Below, in pieces: positions 20,601 to 32,600 of a DNA stretch of 64,000 nucleotides. Position 1 is the first letter of the stretch, and each line of letters starts with the position of its first letter. A program made the position numbers and the translations under genes. This stretch comes from Archivesica marissinica (lineage: Eukaryota > Mollusca > Bivalvia > Venerida > Vesicomyidae): the NCBI GenBank assembly GCA_014843695.1, contig CM026404.1, forward strand, positions 80,546,847 through 80,610,846, in the 5' to 3' direction. The notes below the pieces were generated by a model that ran no database searches, was not told the origin of the DNA, and saw only the letters and a program-made list of their open reading frames with translations.

Positions 20601-20723
20601 TTGTAATAATGACAGTCTCGATATCAACGGGAGACATAACTATGCCTTGTGACATAACATATTACTTCTTAGATATGAATTTTAACCTACCTTTTGCCTA
20701 CCACAATACTGTCCACCGCCCAG

Positions 20724-20812
20724 CTTGATACGCTTTTCCAATCTGATATTACGTCTGCTGGTTTGATATGGTCATGTGCCCATATCAAACCAGAAAAAGC
20801 TGTATCATAACA
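20724..20812. other. Long hairpin (inverted repeat)
   Basis: The perfect 14-bp arms 'ctggtttgatatgg' (20758) and 'ccatatcaaaccag' (ends 20793) enclose an 8-nt loop. Outer gatac-gctttt and aaaaagc-tgtatc segments extend the stem. 'ggctgatatcaag' and 'ggttgatattaaactag' near 21025 repeat the theme. It may be a relic of a palindromic MITE or a structured RNA locus. Confidence 0.6.
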
Positions 20813-21244
20813 AGTTCCTGAGAAAATAAATTGTGCTAGTTTGTTTATTTCCCATAGCGTTGCAGCGTTGTCAAATTTGACAGATAACAGATGTTTGTTG
20901 TTTCGTAGTAATATTTCAATTGTTTTGTGTATCTAATTCAGTAATTGCCATGTATTCTTGATAATTGGATAACAGAGAGTATGATTTCGATTATTAAATG
21001 TTCAAATTCATATCAGTGTTGGGCTGATATCAAGTTACCTCCGGTTGATATTAAACTAGCCACGTAATCACCTCTAAATATTGTCTTTACTGTTAAATAA
21101 ATTGATTGAGAAAAAAACAATTACAATGATTATGTAAATTATTTCAATTTAATGTTCCAGTTCTGTTGTATCTACTTTTCACAGTAAATACAAGATGTTG
21201 TATCGGGTTGCATGGTGTGACATAAAACAACTTCCATGTAACAA
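20813..21244. other. Intergenic, nothing recognised
   Basis: AT-rich. No supported feature. Confidence 0.4.
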
Positions 21245-21625
21245 ACAGTAGTCCCAGTACCAGTAATATCTATGGAGGTGGGATAGATATGGTGACTACT
21301 TATACACTGCATGATAGGTAAATGGCTGTCATTTGTATGGAGATATAATAGTATATTAACCTAAATCTCTATGTAGTGCCAGTACTATCTATGGAGGTGG
21401 GATAGATATGGCAACTACTTATACACTGCATGATAGGTAAATGGCTGTCGTTTGTATGGAGATGTAATAGTATATTTACCTAAATCTCTATGATGTCCCA
21501 GTAATATCTATGGAGGTGGGATAGATATGGCAACTACTTATCCACTGCATGATAGTTAAATGGCTGGCGTTTGTATGGAGATATAATAGTATATTAACCT
21601 AAATCTCTATGAAGGAAGGGGTTAA
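21245..21625 (-). mobile_element. TTAA element family E, copy 1 (3 internal units, one end missing)
   Basis: Three tandem units of about 118 bp, read in inverse orientation to the copy at 63210: 'cagtaatatctatggaggtg', 'ctacttatacactgcatgat', 'aaatggctgtcatttg' and 'agtatattaacctaaatctc'. It ends 'tctctatgaaggaagggg' plus TTAA (21622-21625). The opposite terminus is not found at the left. Confidence 0.75.
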
Positions 21626-21820
21626 GTAAAGCGATCTTGAATAAAATGGACAAATCAATAAAAAGTGATATTCAGACTCAACAAATCACGTATTACATTT
21701 AGTACATAATCGTTGGCTACTTTCAATATTTCTAAACCTTCCTTTTTATATATCTAGTCGAAATGTAGATAATTTTATTCTATTCTATGTTTGACATCCA
21801 TAACAGTTCTTAAATACTTC

Positions 21821-22293
21821 TTAAAGCGACACTACATCGGTTAAAAGCAAATTTCTACAGAATGTAATTCCCTATTACCCGGTATATGGCTGTTTTTTTC
21901 CCCTCAAAATATTTCCTCAAAAACTGAATATTTCAACTAATAAACAAACTTTGTACACGAAATAATGTAAATAGGGTCAATAACGAGTGTATCCTGAATA
22001 ACGCGATTTATGATACAGATTTACTGTTATATCTCACAATTATGCCTATTTTATTGTTAGACTAATCTGATTTAAATTATCTCTAAATGACAGTATCACA
22101 CGTTAATTCTAAGCGTGGCTGACCACTCTATATGAAATGCTACTTTCATTTGTGAGAGTTTGTAGACCAAAAAAACACTATTTATTGAATCAATGTTCGT
22201 GTTGACTTATTTTGGAAGAATTTGAAGTAGCAATGCATATATATGTAAAAATATTCATTTTTCATTGCTTTTTGCAAGGTACTGTCGCTTTAA
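21821..22293. mobile_element. TTAA foldback element family F, copy 1
   Basis: The edges are TTAA. The left terminus is 'agcgacactacatcgg' and the right 'ggtactgtcgctt'. The interior has 'gtggctgaccactctatatg' and 'cactatttattgaatcaatg', which reappear inverted in copy 3 at 62040-62436. No coding potential. Confidence 0.7.
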
Positions 22294-23234
22294 CAGTTTA
22301 AAGCACTATGCAATCTCCCATTTTGTGATATTAAAATAGAAATAAGGAAACTGGTTGTTGCAATGTCTATTTTTGTCTGAATTGGGGGTTGGGTGTTCAA
22401 AAGAGGCCATATTATTTCTGATTTTTAAGAGGAAAATATTGGTTTTTATGGCGAAAAGTCTGGGTGGGGGTGGGTGTTTATTCGAGTATGGGCATTTATG
22501 AGAATAGATACAATACTGTAGGCCTACAGGGCTCAAGCTAGACACATTTTTGGGAGAAGTGAGAATAGTGCGTTTGTGTCATCTAATGGTATTACTTAAT
22601 ACATTTCAATATAAATAGGGGTAAAATACACAATATCACCATTAAGTACAATATTTGAATAGAAGGAGTGCTTTACAATGGCCTGAGTGTATCTTACTGG
22701 ACAATATTTTGTCTGAAATTGTAATTTTTTTTTTAGGGGGAAGTGGTGGCCCCAGGGGGCGATGTCAGGGTCCCAAGGGCGACTACACTTTGCCCATGTC
22801 ACCCTCTAGAATGAGCCCTCTTGTATATATAAGAGGCAAACACCTGAACAGCAATTGAACATCATATATAAGATAAGCTGAACAGTAAAAAAAAAAAAAA
22901 TATAAAGTATGGGGTATTTTTACCTGGAAGTAGTGAATTTGTTTCATAAATGCAAACTTCATTACTGGCATTATCTAAATTGAACTGTGTCTGTGTTCTA
23001 GTTCAGCCAAGCATACATTTATTAAAATAGTGTTCATTTTGTCACAAATACTCACTGTTCTCACAGAAATAAACACATTTTGGACAACCATGTACAAGTT
23101 GTAAAAAATCATGAAAAGCATGCTTCAATTATTGGACATGTCTTAAGGGGGTATCCCTATCTAAAATGTATGAGCTATTGGTCCAAACTAACTATGTTGG
23201 AAATATATAACTAAAGCACTCTCATAATGCTTCT
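22294..23234. other. Intergenic, nothing recognised
   Basis: Short ORFs only, with poly-T and poly-A tracts. No family assignment. Confidence 0.4.
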
Positions 23235-23915
23235 GCATAAACTAAACTTGTATAAACTAAACTTGTATAAACTAAACTAAACTTGTATAAACTAATCTAA
23301 ACTTGTATAAACTAAACTAAACTTGTATAAACTAATCTAAACTTGTATAAACTAATCTAAACTTGTATAAACTAATCTAAACTTGTATAAACTAATCTAA
23401 ACTTGTATAAACTAAACTTGTATAAACTAAACTAAACTTGTATAAACTAATCTAAACTTGTATAAACTAAACTAAACTTGTATAAACTAATCTAAACTTG
23501 TATAAACTAAACTAAACTTGTATAAACTAAACTTGTATAAACTAAACTTGTATAAACTAAACTAAACTTGTATAAACTAAACTAAACTTGTATAAACTAA
23601 TCTAAACTTGTATAAACTAATCTAAACTTGTATAAACTAAACTAAACTTGTATAAACTAAACTAAACTTGTATAAACTAATCTAAACTTGTATAAACTAA
23701 TCTAAACTTGTATAAACTAATCTAAACTTGTATAAACTAAACTAAACTTGTATCAATTAAGTTAAACTTGCATAAACTAAACGTGTATAAACTAATCTAA
23801 ACTTGCATAAACTAAACTAAACTTGTATAAACTAATCTAAACTTGCATAAACTAAACTTGTATAAACTAAACTAAACTTGCATAAACTAAACGTGTATAA
23901 ACTAAACAAAATGAA
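23235..23915. repeat. 15/20-bp minisatellite
   Basis: Mixed array of 'tataaactaaacttg' (15 bp) and 'tataaactaatctaaacttg' or 'tataaactaaactaaacttg' (20 bp), about 35 units. The 20-mer equals the 15-mer with an extra 'ctaaa' step, which points to slippage inside the unit. Almost no G and few C. Confidence 0.95.
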
Positions 23916-24111
23916 TAATACTCTAAGGTAGTGACATGGACTTGCTGCACTAGAAAACAGTTCAATTTTGTTATTATCATTGCATTTACTGTATTTTTGA
24001 CACAACACATTGCTTGCACCATGATACATGTAAGTAACCTTGGCAACAGTTATTCGGTTTTCTGTTTTTTCAGCTTTATAGTAGTTATGTCAGCGAATTG
24101 CGACAAACTGA
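23916..24111. other. Spacer, nothing recognised
   Basis: No supported feature. Confidence 0.4.
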
Positions 24112-24500
24112 ATAATAAATGTGCGGATAGCACACCTTGATCCTACTAGTATTTAGAGGGTGATTCTGATCAGCCACAGCTCTTACAACAAGTAAATGTG
24201 CGGATAGCGTACCTTGGTCCTACTAGTATTTAGAGGGTGATTCTGATCAGCCACAGCTCTTACAACAAGTAAATGTGCGGATAGCGTACCTTGGTCCTAC
24301 TAGTATTTAGAGGGTGATTCTGATCAGCCACACCTCTTACAACAAGTAAATGTGCGGATAGCACACCTTGGTCCTACTAATATTTAGAGGGTGATTCTGA
24401 TCAGCCACGCCTCTTACAACAAGTAAATGTGCGGATAGCACACCTTGGTCCTACTAGTATTTAGAGGGTGATTCTGATCAGCCACGCCTCTTACAACAAG
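24112..24500. repeat. 77-bp tandem repeat, 5 copies
   Basis: Five copies of a 77-bp unit starting at 'gtgcggatagcacacc' and containing 'ctactagtatttagagggtg' and 'gatcagccacagctc'. The copies differ at a handful of sites. Confidence 0.93.
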
Positions 24501-25050
24501 AAAAACTATTACATATAAATCATATACATGTATGTAAGAGAAGGACGATTGTAAACTCATTCTGCATAACACACACTCGGATAGTGTATTGAATGAATGT
24601 ATATAAATTATGAAGTGCATAATTTAGTAATTAAATGCAAACATGTTGACAATAACATGAAACCCTGTCCAACATAATAGTATATACCACATCTCTACTG
24701 GAACATCCCAGAATCATATGGGAACCAATTACTGTTGCAAAAGTTCAACTAAGTAAATAGATTGACCTGGCCATTTCTGGATTCCAGCTCAAGCCTGTAT
24801 GTCTATGGCACATCAATGAGAGCTTGGAACTAGTTCCCTGAAAACAATTGGACAATTTTAACACCTATAATAGAATACATAGCAGTAATTCTTATCACAT
24901 AAATTCCCATTTGTCAAGAAAACTAGTCCAGATGTGAAAAATGACATGCATTTTGGATAGTTGATGGACTTGGCTAAGTAGAGACAGCATAGTTGTTGGG
25001 AAATAGTGTCTGCTGTTTAAACGTAGCCCTGATGTTCAAATACTGTGAAA
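24501..25050. other. Intergenic, nothing recognised
   Basis: No supported feature. Confidence 0.4.
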
Positions 25051-25222
25051 CCTGTGTTAGTGGTCACCTCTATTAAGCAACCAACTTGTATTAAACAGCC
25101 AGTTTCCAGATTCCCAAGATGTTGTTTTGTTATACATTTGACCTGTATTAAGCAGCCACCTGTGCTAAGCAGCCACTTTCTATGATTCCCTTGGCTGGCT
25201 GCTTAAGACAGGTTTGATTGTA
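25051..25222. mobile_element. TA-flanked foldback element family C, copy 1 (uninterrupted)
   Basis: The left terminus 'tactgtgaaacctgtgttag' and right 'aagacaggtttgattgta' are inverted repeats. The interior has 'cagccagtttccagattccc' and 'cagccacctgtgctaagc'. A TA edge plus a CAGTCAAACCTGT-like terminus suggests a Tc1/mariner (pogo/Tigger-like) MITE. It shows the empty 'gtattaagcagcc' site that is occupied in copy 2. Confidence 0.7.
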
Positions 25223-25546
25223 CAATGCTTGGGTACAAAATGTCAATACAATCTAGCTGGAACCCTTTCTATAATGAATTCATAATATAATGGGTTTTTT
25301 TTGTTTGTCGATGCTCCAGGACACTACCACAATATCCGCAAGATGGTGGCCATTTTAATATGGTCTTCACGAACAATGCAGACGATATTTGTGTCAATTC
25401 ATTTCTCTCCTGAATTTGTTTGGTAATCAAGCCAGAATAAATTTGTATATTATTATATAAAATGGACACTAAATAATGGACAGTAAAGATGTACCGTAGG
25501 GTACATTTCTTGGCTGCCTATTTACATAATTTTACATAACAATTAA
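25223..25546. other. Intergenic, upstream of the heptad ORF
   Basis: No clear promoter motif. AT-rich. Confidence 0.35.
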
Positions 25547-26689
25547 GTGGGAATAATGCGGTCAGTAAAGTATCAATTACTACTGGTATATATGCTACAT
25601 ATCGCAATTTCTACAGTTTGTCCTGTCACATTCACCACAACAGATGTCACATTCACCACAACAGACGTCACATTCACCACAACAGATGTCACATTCACCG
25701 AAACAGATGTCACATTCACTGCAGCAGACGACACATTCACCACAGTAGATGTCACATTCACCACAGTAGATGTCACATTCACCTCAGCAGATGTCACATT
25801 CACCACAGTAGATATCACATTCACCACAGTAGATATCACATTCACCACAGTAGATGTCACATTCACCTCAGCAGATGTCACATTCACCACAGTAGATGTC
25901 ACATTCACCACAGTAGATGTCACATTCACTGAAGCAGAAGTCACATTCACCGAAACAGACATCACATTCACCTCAGCAGATGTCACATTCACTGCAGCAG
26001 ACGTCACATTCACCACAGCAGAAGTCACATTCACCGAAGCAGAAGTCACATTCACCGAAGCAGATTTTACATTCACCGAAACAGACATCACATTCACCGA
26101 AACAGACATCACATTCACCGAAACAGATGTCACATTAACAGCAGCGGACACCGTATTCACCACAGCAGATGTCACATTCACCACAGCAGAAGTCACATTC
26201 ACCGAAGCAGAAGTCACATTCACCGAAACAGACATCACATTCACCGAAACAGACATCACATTCACCGAAACAGACATCACATTCACCGAAACAGATGTCA
26301 CATTAACAGCAGCGGACACCGTATTCACCACAGCAGATATCACATTAACAGCAGCGGACACCGTATTCACCACAGCAGATATCACATTCACCACAGCAGA
26401 AGTCACATTCACCGAAGCAGAAGTCACATTCACCGAAACAGACATCACATTCACCGAAGCAGATGGCACATTAACAGCAGCGGACACCGTATTCACCACA
26501 GCAGATATCACATTCACCACAGCAGAAGTCACATTCACCGAAGCAGAAGTCACATTCACCGAAACAGACATCACATTCACCTCAGCAGATATCACATTAA
26601 CAGCAGCGGACACTGTATTCACCACAGCAGATGTCACATTCACTGAAGCAAACATCACATTCAAAGCAGCAGATATGACATTCACCTAG
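25547..26689 (+). CDS. Doubtful: heptapeptide-repeat ORF with signal-peptide-like start
   Basis: A 380-codon ORF. Residues 1-25 look like a secretion signal: MGIMRSVK, then hydrophobic YQLLLVYMLHIAIS, then TVC. The rest is about 50 heptads of the type VTFTTVD, VTFTEAD, ITFTETD or VTLTAAD, ending in MTFT and a stop. Thr, Phe and Asp/Glu positions are almost invariant, while two positions vary among T, E, S, A and V. If translated it would be a secreted, Thr/Asp-rich repetitive protein. Against it: the 21-bp unit leaves the reverse strand open too (370 codons), there is no conserved domain, and the array sits among many non-coding minisatellites. The signal-like start lies outside the repeat, which is the only real argument for a gene. 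Function unknown. Confidence 0.3.
   Translation: MGIMRSVKYQLLLVYMLHIAISTVCPVTFTTTDVTFTTTDVTFTTTDVTFTETDVTFTAADDTFTTVDVTFTTVDVTFTSADVTFTTVDITFTTVDITFTTVDVTFTSADVTFTTVDVTFTTVDVTFTEAEVTFTETDITFTSADVTFTAADVTFTTAEVTFTEAEVTFTEADFTFTETDITFTETDITFTETDVTLTAADTVFTTADVTFTTAEVTFTEAEVTFTETDITFTETDITFTETDITFTETDVTLTAADTVFTTADITLTAADTVFTTADITFTTAEVTFTEAEVTFTETDITFTEADGTLTAADTVFTTADITFTTAEVTFTEAEVTFTETDITFTSADITLTAADTVFTTADVTFTEANITFKAADMTFT
25624..26685. repeat. 21-bp minisatellite
   Basis: About 50 copies of 'cacattcaccacagtagatgt' type units (21 bp, phase-preserving). Longer blocks recur, e.g. 'cattaacagcagcggacacc' at about 26132, 26302, 26345, 26468 and 26594, showing multi-unit duplication. Confidence 0.95.
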
Positions 26690-27074
26690 TGCAGCAGACA
26701 CGACATCTCAGAGGATGCTACATGCTAATTAATGCCATGGAAAAGAAGTAACTTTCATTAATTAAATATGCACAAGTTCTGATAACAGAAATGTACTTTT
26801 ACAGAATTCCAATACGAGATTTATGGAAGTGTAACATGCAGCCAGCATAAAATTGCCATCATAAATCAACAGAATCCCATTACACTTCTCATATAATGCC
26901 ACTAAATTATGGCTCATTGTCAGTCCCAAAAGCCATATGCATTGTTTACAATCATACGTACCAGTACAATACTTGACTACACAGCTCATCAATGCAGTTC
27001 CAATAAAATGGTTCAGAGGAACAAACACATTTAATTTAAAGTGAATGTGACATGAAGGATGTGTTGGGCTGTTA
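26690..27074. other. Intergenic, nothing recognised
   Basis: No supported feature. Confidence 0.4.
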
Positions 27075-27356
27075 ATGTGTGTGTGTTTTATGTTTATTTA
27101 TTGTCCCTACCGGTTGCCAATATGAGCGACGCCTCCTGAAGAGATCAGTCATTTTAGATTTTTTGGAAGGTAGTGTATGATACAGACAGAGACCCATTCC
27201 ATTCCAGAGTCTCCTCTGGGTTTTTTACGTGCACGGTGTAAAGCACCGACACAAGACCTGTAGACTGTTAATTTTATTAGGGTCAGATGGGGGATCAAAC
27301 CTGCGATCCCTCGATTACCAATCCAGCATGTTACCACTGGACTACAGATCCGTCTC
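27075..27356 (-). mobile_element. SINE family 1, copy d
   Basis: Minus-strand copy: tail at the left ('tgtgtgttttatgtttattt'), head at the right ending 'ctacagatccgtct'. The 'ccattccattcc' variant marks a small internal duplication. Confidence 0.85.
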
Positions 27357-27458
27357 AGCATATTGTTGATATTTAGAGGTCTGGTTATGACATTTTCTTT
27401 TCATTTTAAATAGGTGAGATAGAATGCGTAGACATTTTTCGGAAACAAATATGTGGCG

Positions 27459-27830
27459 TAATGAGAAACATTAGTGAGTTACTGCCCCTGAAAACTCATG
27501 ATAGTATATTGGTCTTCTATATTGGTTTCCTCTGTTTTTATCGTTGTTTCCTTTGCACCACATGTTTTCCATTCTCATCCGTGTTCTCGTTTTATAATTA
27601 TGAAATTATTAAATCTCGACAGATATCCTTTAGCATGTCCAATGGATACCTTACTGTAAAAATGGTTCAATTAATTAACATGATTTTGATAAAATTACAT
27701 TTATCCTAACGCAACATCTGTTTAGACGACAACAGTAAAAACAATTAAATGGACCAATATACATTTAGGGATAAATCTGACTTTATCCATCAAGGGAGGT
27801 AATAGAAAAACCAGTAATGTCTCTCATTGT
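27459..27830 (+). mobile_element. Foldback element family D, copy 3 (uninterrupted)
   Basis: The ends 'taatgagaaacattagtgag' and 'cagtaatgtctctcatt' are imperfect inverted repeats. Subterminal 'ggtttcctctgtttttatcg' pairs loosely with 'caacagtaaaaacaatt'. It carries the empty TTAA in 'caattaaatggaccaat' that is filled by family A in copy 1. Superfamily unknown. Confidence 0.7.
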
Positions 27831-27896
27831 ACACAATTTACAAAGAAAGCACTTCACATCATATACTACATAAGATATACATATATTTTAATTTAA

Positions 27897-28182
27897 CAGA
27901 CGGATATGTAGTCCAGTGGTAACCAGGGTATCCAGGGATGACAGGTTCGATCCCTCGTCTGACCCTAATAAAATTAACAGCCTTTCAGATGGGATGTTAA
28001 ACCGAGGTCTCGTGTCGGTGCTGTACACCGTGCACGTAAAAGAACCAGAGGAGACTCTGGAATGTGTCTCTCTCTGTATCATTGCACTATCCTCCAATAA
28101 TCTAAAATGAATAATTTCTGCAGGAGGCGTCGCTCATATGGGTAACCGGTAGCGACGATAAATAAACGTATAATACACACAC
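27897..28182 (+). mobile_element. SINE family 1, copy e
   Basis: The head 'cagacggatatgtagtccag' has lost part of the anticodon arm ('taaccagggtatccaggg'), but the B box 'ggttcgatccc' is intact. Body and tail are full ('catatgggtaaccggtagc', 'aaataaacgtataatacaca'). Confidence 0.85.
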
Positions 28183-28243
28183 ATATATTTTTACATGTAT
28201 TGCAAATGGCCACCATGATTAACGTTTATAATTTGTAGGGTTA

Positions 28244-28455
28244 TGTATGTATGTTCCATTAATGTCAAACCCCTTGCGGGGACCTAGACATGTTTTCTTG
28301 GGCAGGCTTAGCCGACCTAAGCGGTTAACCAGTACTAAGCAATGTGTGTGAGGTGCGCTCAATGACACTACATAATTATGTGGCGTCACCGAATATCGAA
28401 TCCGGGACTGTTCGATTCCAATTCCGGCGCACTACCACTGGACCACGGACGCCAC
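28244..28455 (-). mobile_element. SINE family 6, with (atgt)n tail
   Basis: Minus strand: the head near 28455 reads 'ggcgtccgtggtccagtgg' (A box), with B-box-like 'cggattcgatattc'. The body includes 'aagcggttaaccagtac'-type sequence read on +, and the 3' part 'gtccccgcaaggggtttgac' ends in an (acat)n tail. A scrap of the same tail is at 47166-47230. Confidence 0.7.
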
Positions 28456-28633
28456 ACGTTATACGTTATATACATTAGTACGGATATCACATAAACAAGT
28501 ATGTGCAGCCATCTTTGACCATGGTTCATCAGGGACATGGTCCATCAGTTTGCTAGTCCATGAAATACTATATACTTTATAATGTAACAACACCAACTGT
28601 TAGTAGTAGTCTTTGTATTCTTTTTAACCCTTT

Positions 28634-29633
28634 NNNNNNNNNNNNNNNNNNNNNNNNNNNNNNNNNNNNNNNNNNNNNNNNNNNNNNNNNNNNNNNNNNN
28701 NNNNNNNNNNNNNNNNNNNNNNNNNNNNNNNNNNNNNNNNNNNNNNNNNNNNNNNNNNNNNNNNNNNNNNNNNNNNNNNNNNNNNNNNNNNNNNNNNNNN
28801 NNNNNNNNNNNNNNNNNNNNNNNNNNNNNNNNNNNNNNNNNNNNNNNNNNNNNNNNNNNNNNNNNNNNNNNNNNNNNNNNNNNNNNNNNNNNNNNNNNNN
28901 NNNNNNNNNNNNNNNNNNNNNNNNNNNNNNNNNNNNNNNNNNNNNNNNNNNNNNNNNNNNNNNNNNNNNNNNNNNNNNNNNNNNNNNNNNNNNNNNNNNN
29001 NNNNNNNNNNNNNNNNNNNNNNNNNNNNNNNNNNNNNNNNNNNNNNNNNNNNNNNNNNNNNNNNNNNNNNNNNNNNNNNNNNNNNNNNNNNNNNNNNNNN
29101 NNNNNNNNNNNNNNNNNNNNNNNNNNNNNNNNNNNNNNNNNNNNNNNNNNNNNNNNNNNNNNNNNNNNNNNNNNNNNNNNNNNNNNNNNNNNNNNNNNNN
29201 NNNNNNNNNNNNNNNNNNNNNNNNNNNNNNNNNNNNNNNNNNNNNNNNNNNNNNNNNNNNNNNNNNNNNNNNNNNNNNNNNNNNNNNNNNNNNNNNNNNN
29301 NNNNNNNNNNNNNNNNNNNNNNNNNNNNNNNNNNNNNNNNNNNNNNNNNNNNNNNNNNNNNNNNNNNNNNNNNNNNNNNNNNNNNNNNNNNNNNNNNNNN
29401 NNNNNNNNNNNNNNNNNNNNNNNNNNNNNNNNNNNNNNNNNNNNNNNNNNNNNNNNNNNNNNNNNNNNNNNNNNNNNNNNNNNNNNNNNNNNNNNNNNNN
29501 NNNNNNNNNNNNNNNNNNNNNNNNNNNNNNNNNNNNNNNNNNNNNNNNNNNNNNNNNNNNNNNNNNNNNNNNNNNNNNNNNNNNNNNNNNNNNNNNNNNN
29601 NNNNNNNNNNNNNNNNNNNNNNNNNNNNNNNNN
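28634..29633. other. Assembly gap of exactly 1000 N
   Basis: The round length indicates a placeholder of unknown true size. It begins inside a family E left end and emerges in the E-derived 66-bp array, so the missing sequence is most likely more of that array. Confidence 0.97.
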
Positions 29634-32600
29634 CTTCATAGAGATTTAGGTAAATATACTATTATATCTCCATACAAACGACAGCCATTTAACCCTTTCC
29701 TTCATAGAGATTTAGGTAAATATACTATTATATCTCCATACAAACAACAGCCATTTAACCCTTTCCTTCATAGAGATTTAGGTAAATATACTATTATATC
29801 TCCATACAAACAACAGCCATTTAACCCTTTCCTTCATAGAGATTTAGGTTAATATACTATTATATCTCCATGCAAACGACAGCCATTTAACCCTTTCCTT
29901 CATAGAGATTTAAGTTAATATACTATTATATCTCCATACAAACGACAGCCATTTAACCCTTTCCTTCATAGAGATTTAGGTTAATATACTATTATATCTC
30001 CATACACAAACGACAGCCATTTAACCCTTCCTTCATAGAGATTTAGGTTAATATACTATTATATCTCCATACAAACGACAGTCATTTAACCCTTTCCTTC
30101 ATAGAGATTTAGGTAAATATACTATTATATCTCCATACAAACGACAGCCATTTAACCCTTTCCTTCATAGAGATTTAGGTAAATATACTATTATTCTCCA
30201 TACAAACGACAGCCATTTAACCCTTTCCTTCATAGAGATTTAGGTAAATATACTATTTATCTCCATACAAACGACAGCCATTTAACCCTTTTTTTAAAAT
30301 ACCCTTTATCCTTCATAGAGATTTAGGTTTAATATACTATTATATCTCCATACAAACGACAGCCATTTAACCCTATCCTTCATAGAGATTTAGGTTTAAT
30401 ATGCTATTATATCTCCATACAAACAACAGCCCTTTAACCCTTTCCTTCATAGAGATTTAGGTAAATATACTATTATATCTCCATACAAACAACAGCCATT
30501 TAACCCTTTCCTTCATAGAGATTTAGGTAAATATATACTATTATATCTCCATACAAACGACAGCCATTTACCCTTCCTTTCCTTCATAGAGATTTAGGTT
30601 ATTATACTATTATATCTCCATACAAACGACAGTCATTTAACCCTTTCCCTCATAGAGATTTAAGTTAATATACTAGTATATCTCCATACAAACGACAGTC
30701 ATTTAACCCTTTCCTTCATAGAGATTTAGGTTAATATACTATTATATCTCCATACAAACGACAGTCATTTAACCCTTTCCTTCATAGAGATTTAGGTTAA
30801 TATACTATTATATCTCCATACAAACGACAGCCATTAACCCTTTCCTTCATAGAGATTTAGGTTAATATACTATTATATCTCCATACAAACGACAGCCATT
30901 AACCCTTTCCTTCATAGAGATTTAGGTAATATACTATTATATCTCCATACAAACGACAGCCATTTAACCCTTTCCTTCATAGAGATTTAGGTTAATATGC
31001 TATTATATCTCCATACAAACGACAGCCATTAAACCCTTTCCTTCATAGAGATTTAGGTTAATATGCTATTATATCTCCATACAAACGACAGCCATTTAAC
31101 CCTTTCCTTCATAGAGATTTAGGTTAATATACTATTATATCTCCATACAAACGACAGCCATTTAACCCTTTTCTTCATAGAGATTTAGGTTAATATACTA
31201 TTATATCTCCATACAAACGACAGCCATTTAACCCTTTCCTTCATAGAGATTTAGGTTAATATACTATTATATCTCCATACAAACGACAGCCATTTAACCC
31301 TTTCCTTCATAGGGATTTAGGTTAATATACTATTATATCTCCATACAAACGACAGCCATTTAACCCTTTCCTTCATAGAGATTTAGGTTAATATACTATT
31401 ATATCTCCATACAAACGACAGCCATTTAACCCTTTCCTTCATAGAGATTTAGGTAAATATACTATTATATCTCCATACAAACGACAGCCATTTAACCCTT
31501 TCCTTCATAGAGATTTAGGTAAATATACTATTATATCTCCATACAAATGACAGCCATTTAACCCTTTCCTTCATAGAGATTTAGGTAAATATACTATTAT
31601 ATCTCCATACAAATGACAGCCATTTAACCCTTTCCTTCATAGAGATTTAGGTAAATATACTATTATATCTCCATACAAACGACAGCCATTTAACCCTTTC
31701 CTTCATAGAGATTTAGGTAATATACTATTATATCTCCATACAAACGACAGCCATTTAACCCTTTCCTTCATAGAGATTTAGGTAAATATACTATTATATC
31801 TCCATACAAACGACAGCCATTTAACCCTTTCCTTCATAGAGATTTAGGTAAATATACTATTATATCTCCATACAAACGACAGCCATTTAACCCTTTCCTT
31901 CATAGAGATTTAGGTAAATATACTATTATATCTCCATACAAACGACAGCCATTTAACCCTTTCCTTCATAGAGATTTAGGTAAATATACTATATATCTCC
32001 ATACAAACGACAGCCATTTAACCCTTTCCTTCATAGAGATTTAGGTAAATATACTATTATATCTCCATACAAACGACAGCCATTTAACCCTTTCCTTCAT
32101 AGAGATTTAGGTAAATATACTATTATATCTCCATATAAACGACAGCCATTTAACCCTTTCCTTCATAGAGATTTAGTTAAATATACTATTATATCTCCAT
32201 ACAAACGACAGCCATTTAACCCTTTCCTTCATAGAGATTTAGGTTAATATACTATTATATCTCCATACAAACGACAGCCATTTAACCCTTTCCTTCATAG
32301 AGATTTAGATTAATATACTATTATATCTCCATACAAACAACAGTCATTTAACCCTTTCCTTCATAGAGATTTAGGTAAATATACTATTATATCTCCATAC
32401 AAACGACAGCCATTTAACCATTTCCTTCATAGAGATTTAGGTAAATATACTATTATATCTCCATACAAACGACAGCCATTTAACCCTTTCCTTCATAGAG
32501 ATTTAGGTAAATATACTATTATATCTCCATACAAACGACAGCCATTTAACCCTTTCCTTCATAGAGATTTAGGTAAATATACTATTATATCTCCATACAA

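Noticed and set aside
23235..23915. CRISPR array
   Set aside because: There are no unique spacers between repeats and the genome is eukaryotic; the same applies to all other tandem arrays here.
28545..29852. Two long ORFs of 364 and 430 codons
   Set aside because: They consist mainly of the 1000-N assembly gap read as unknown residues.
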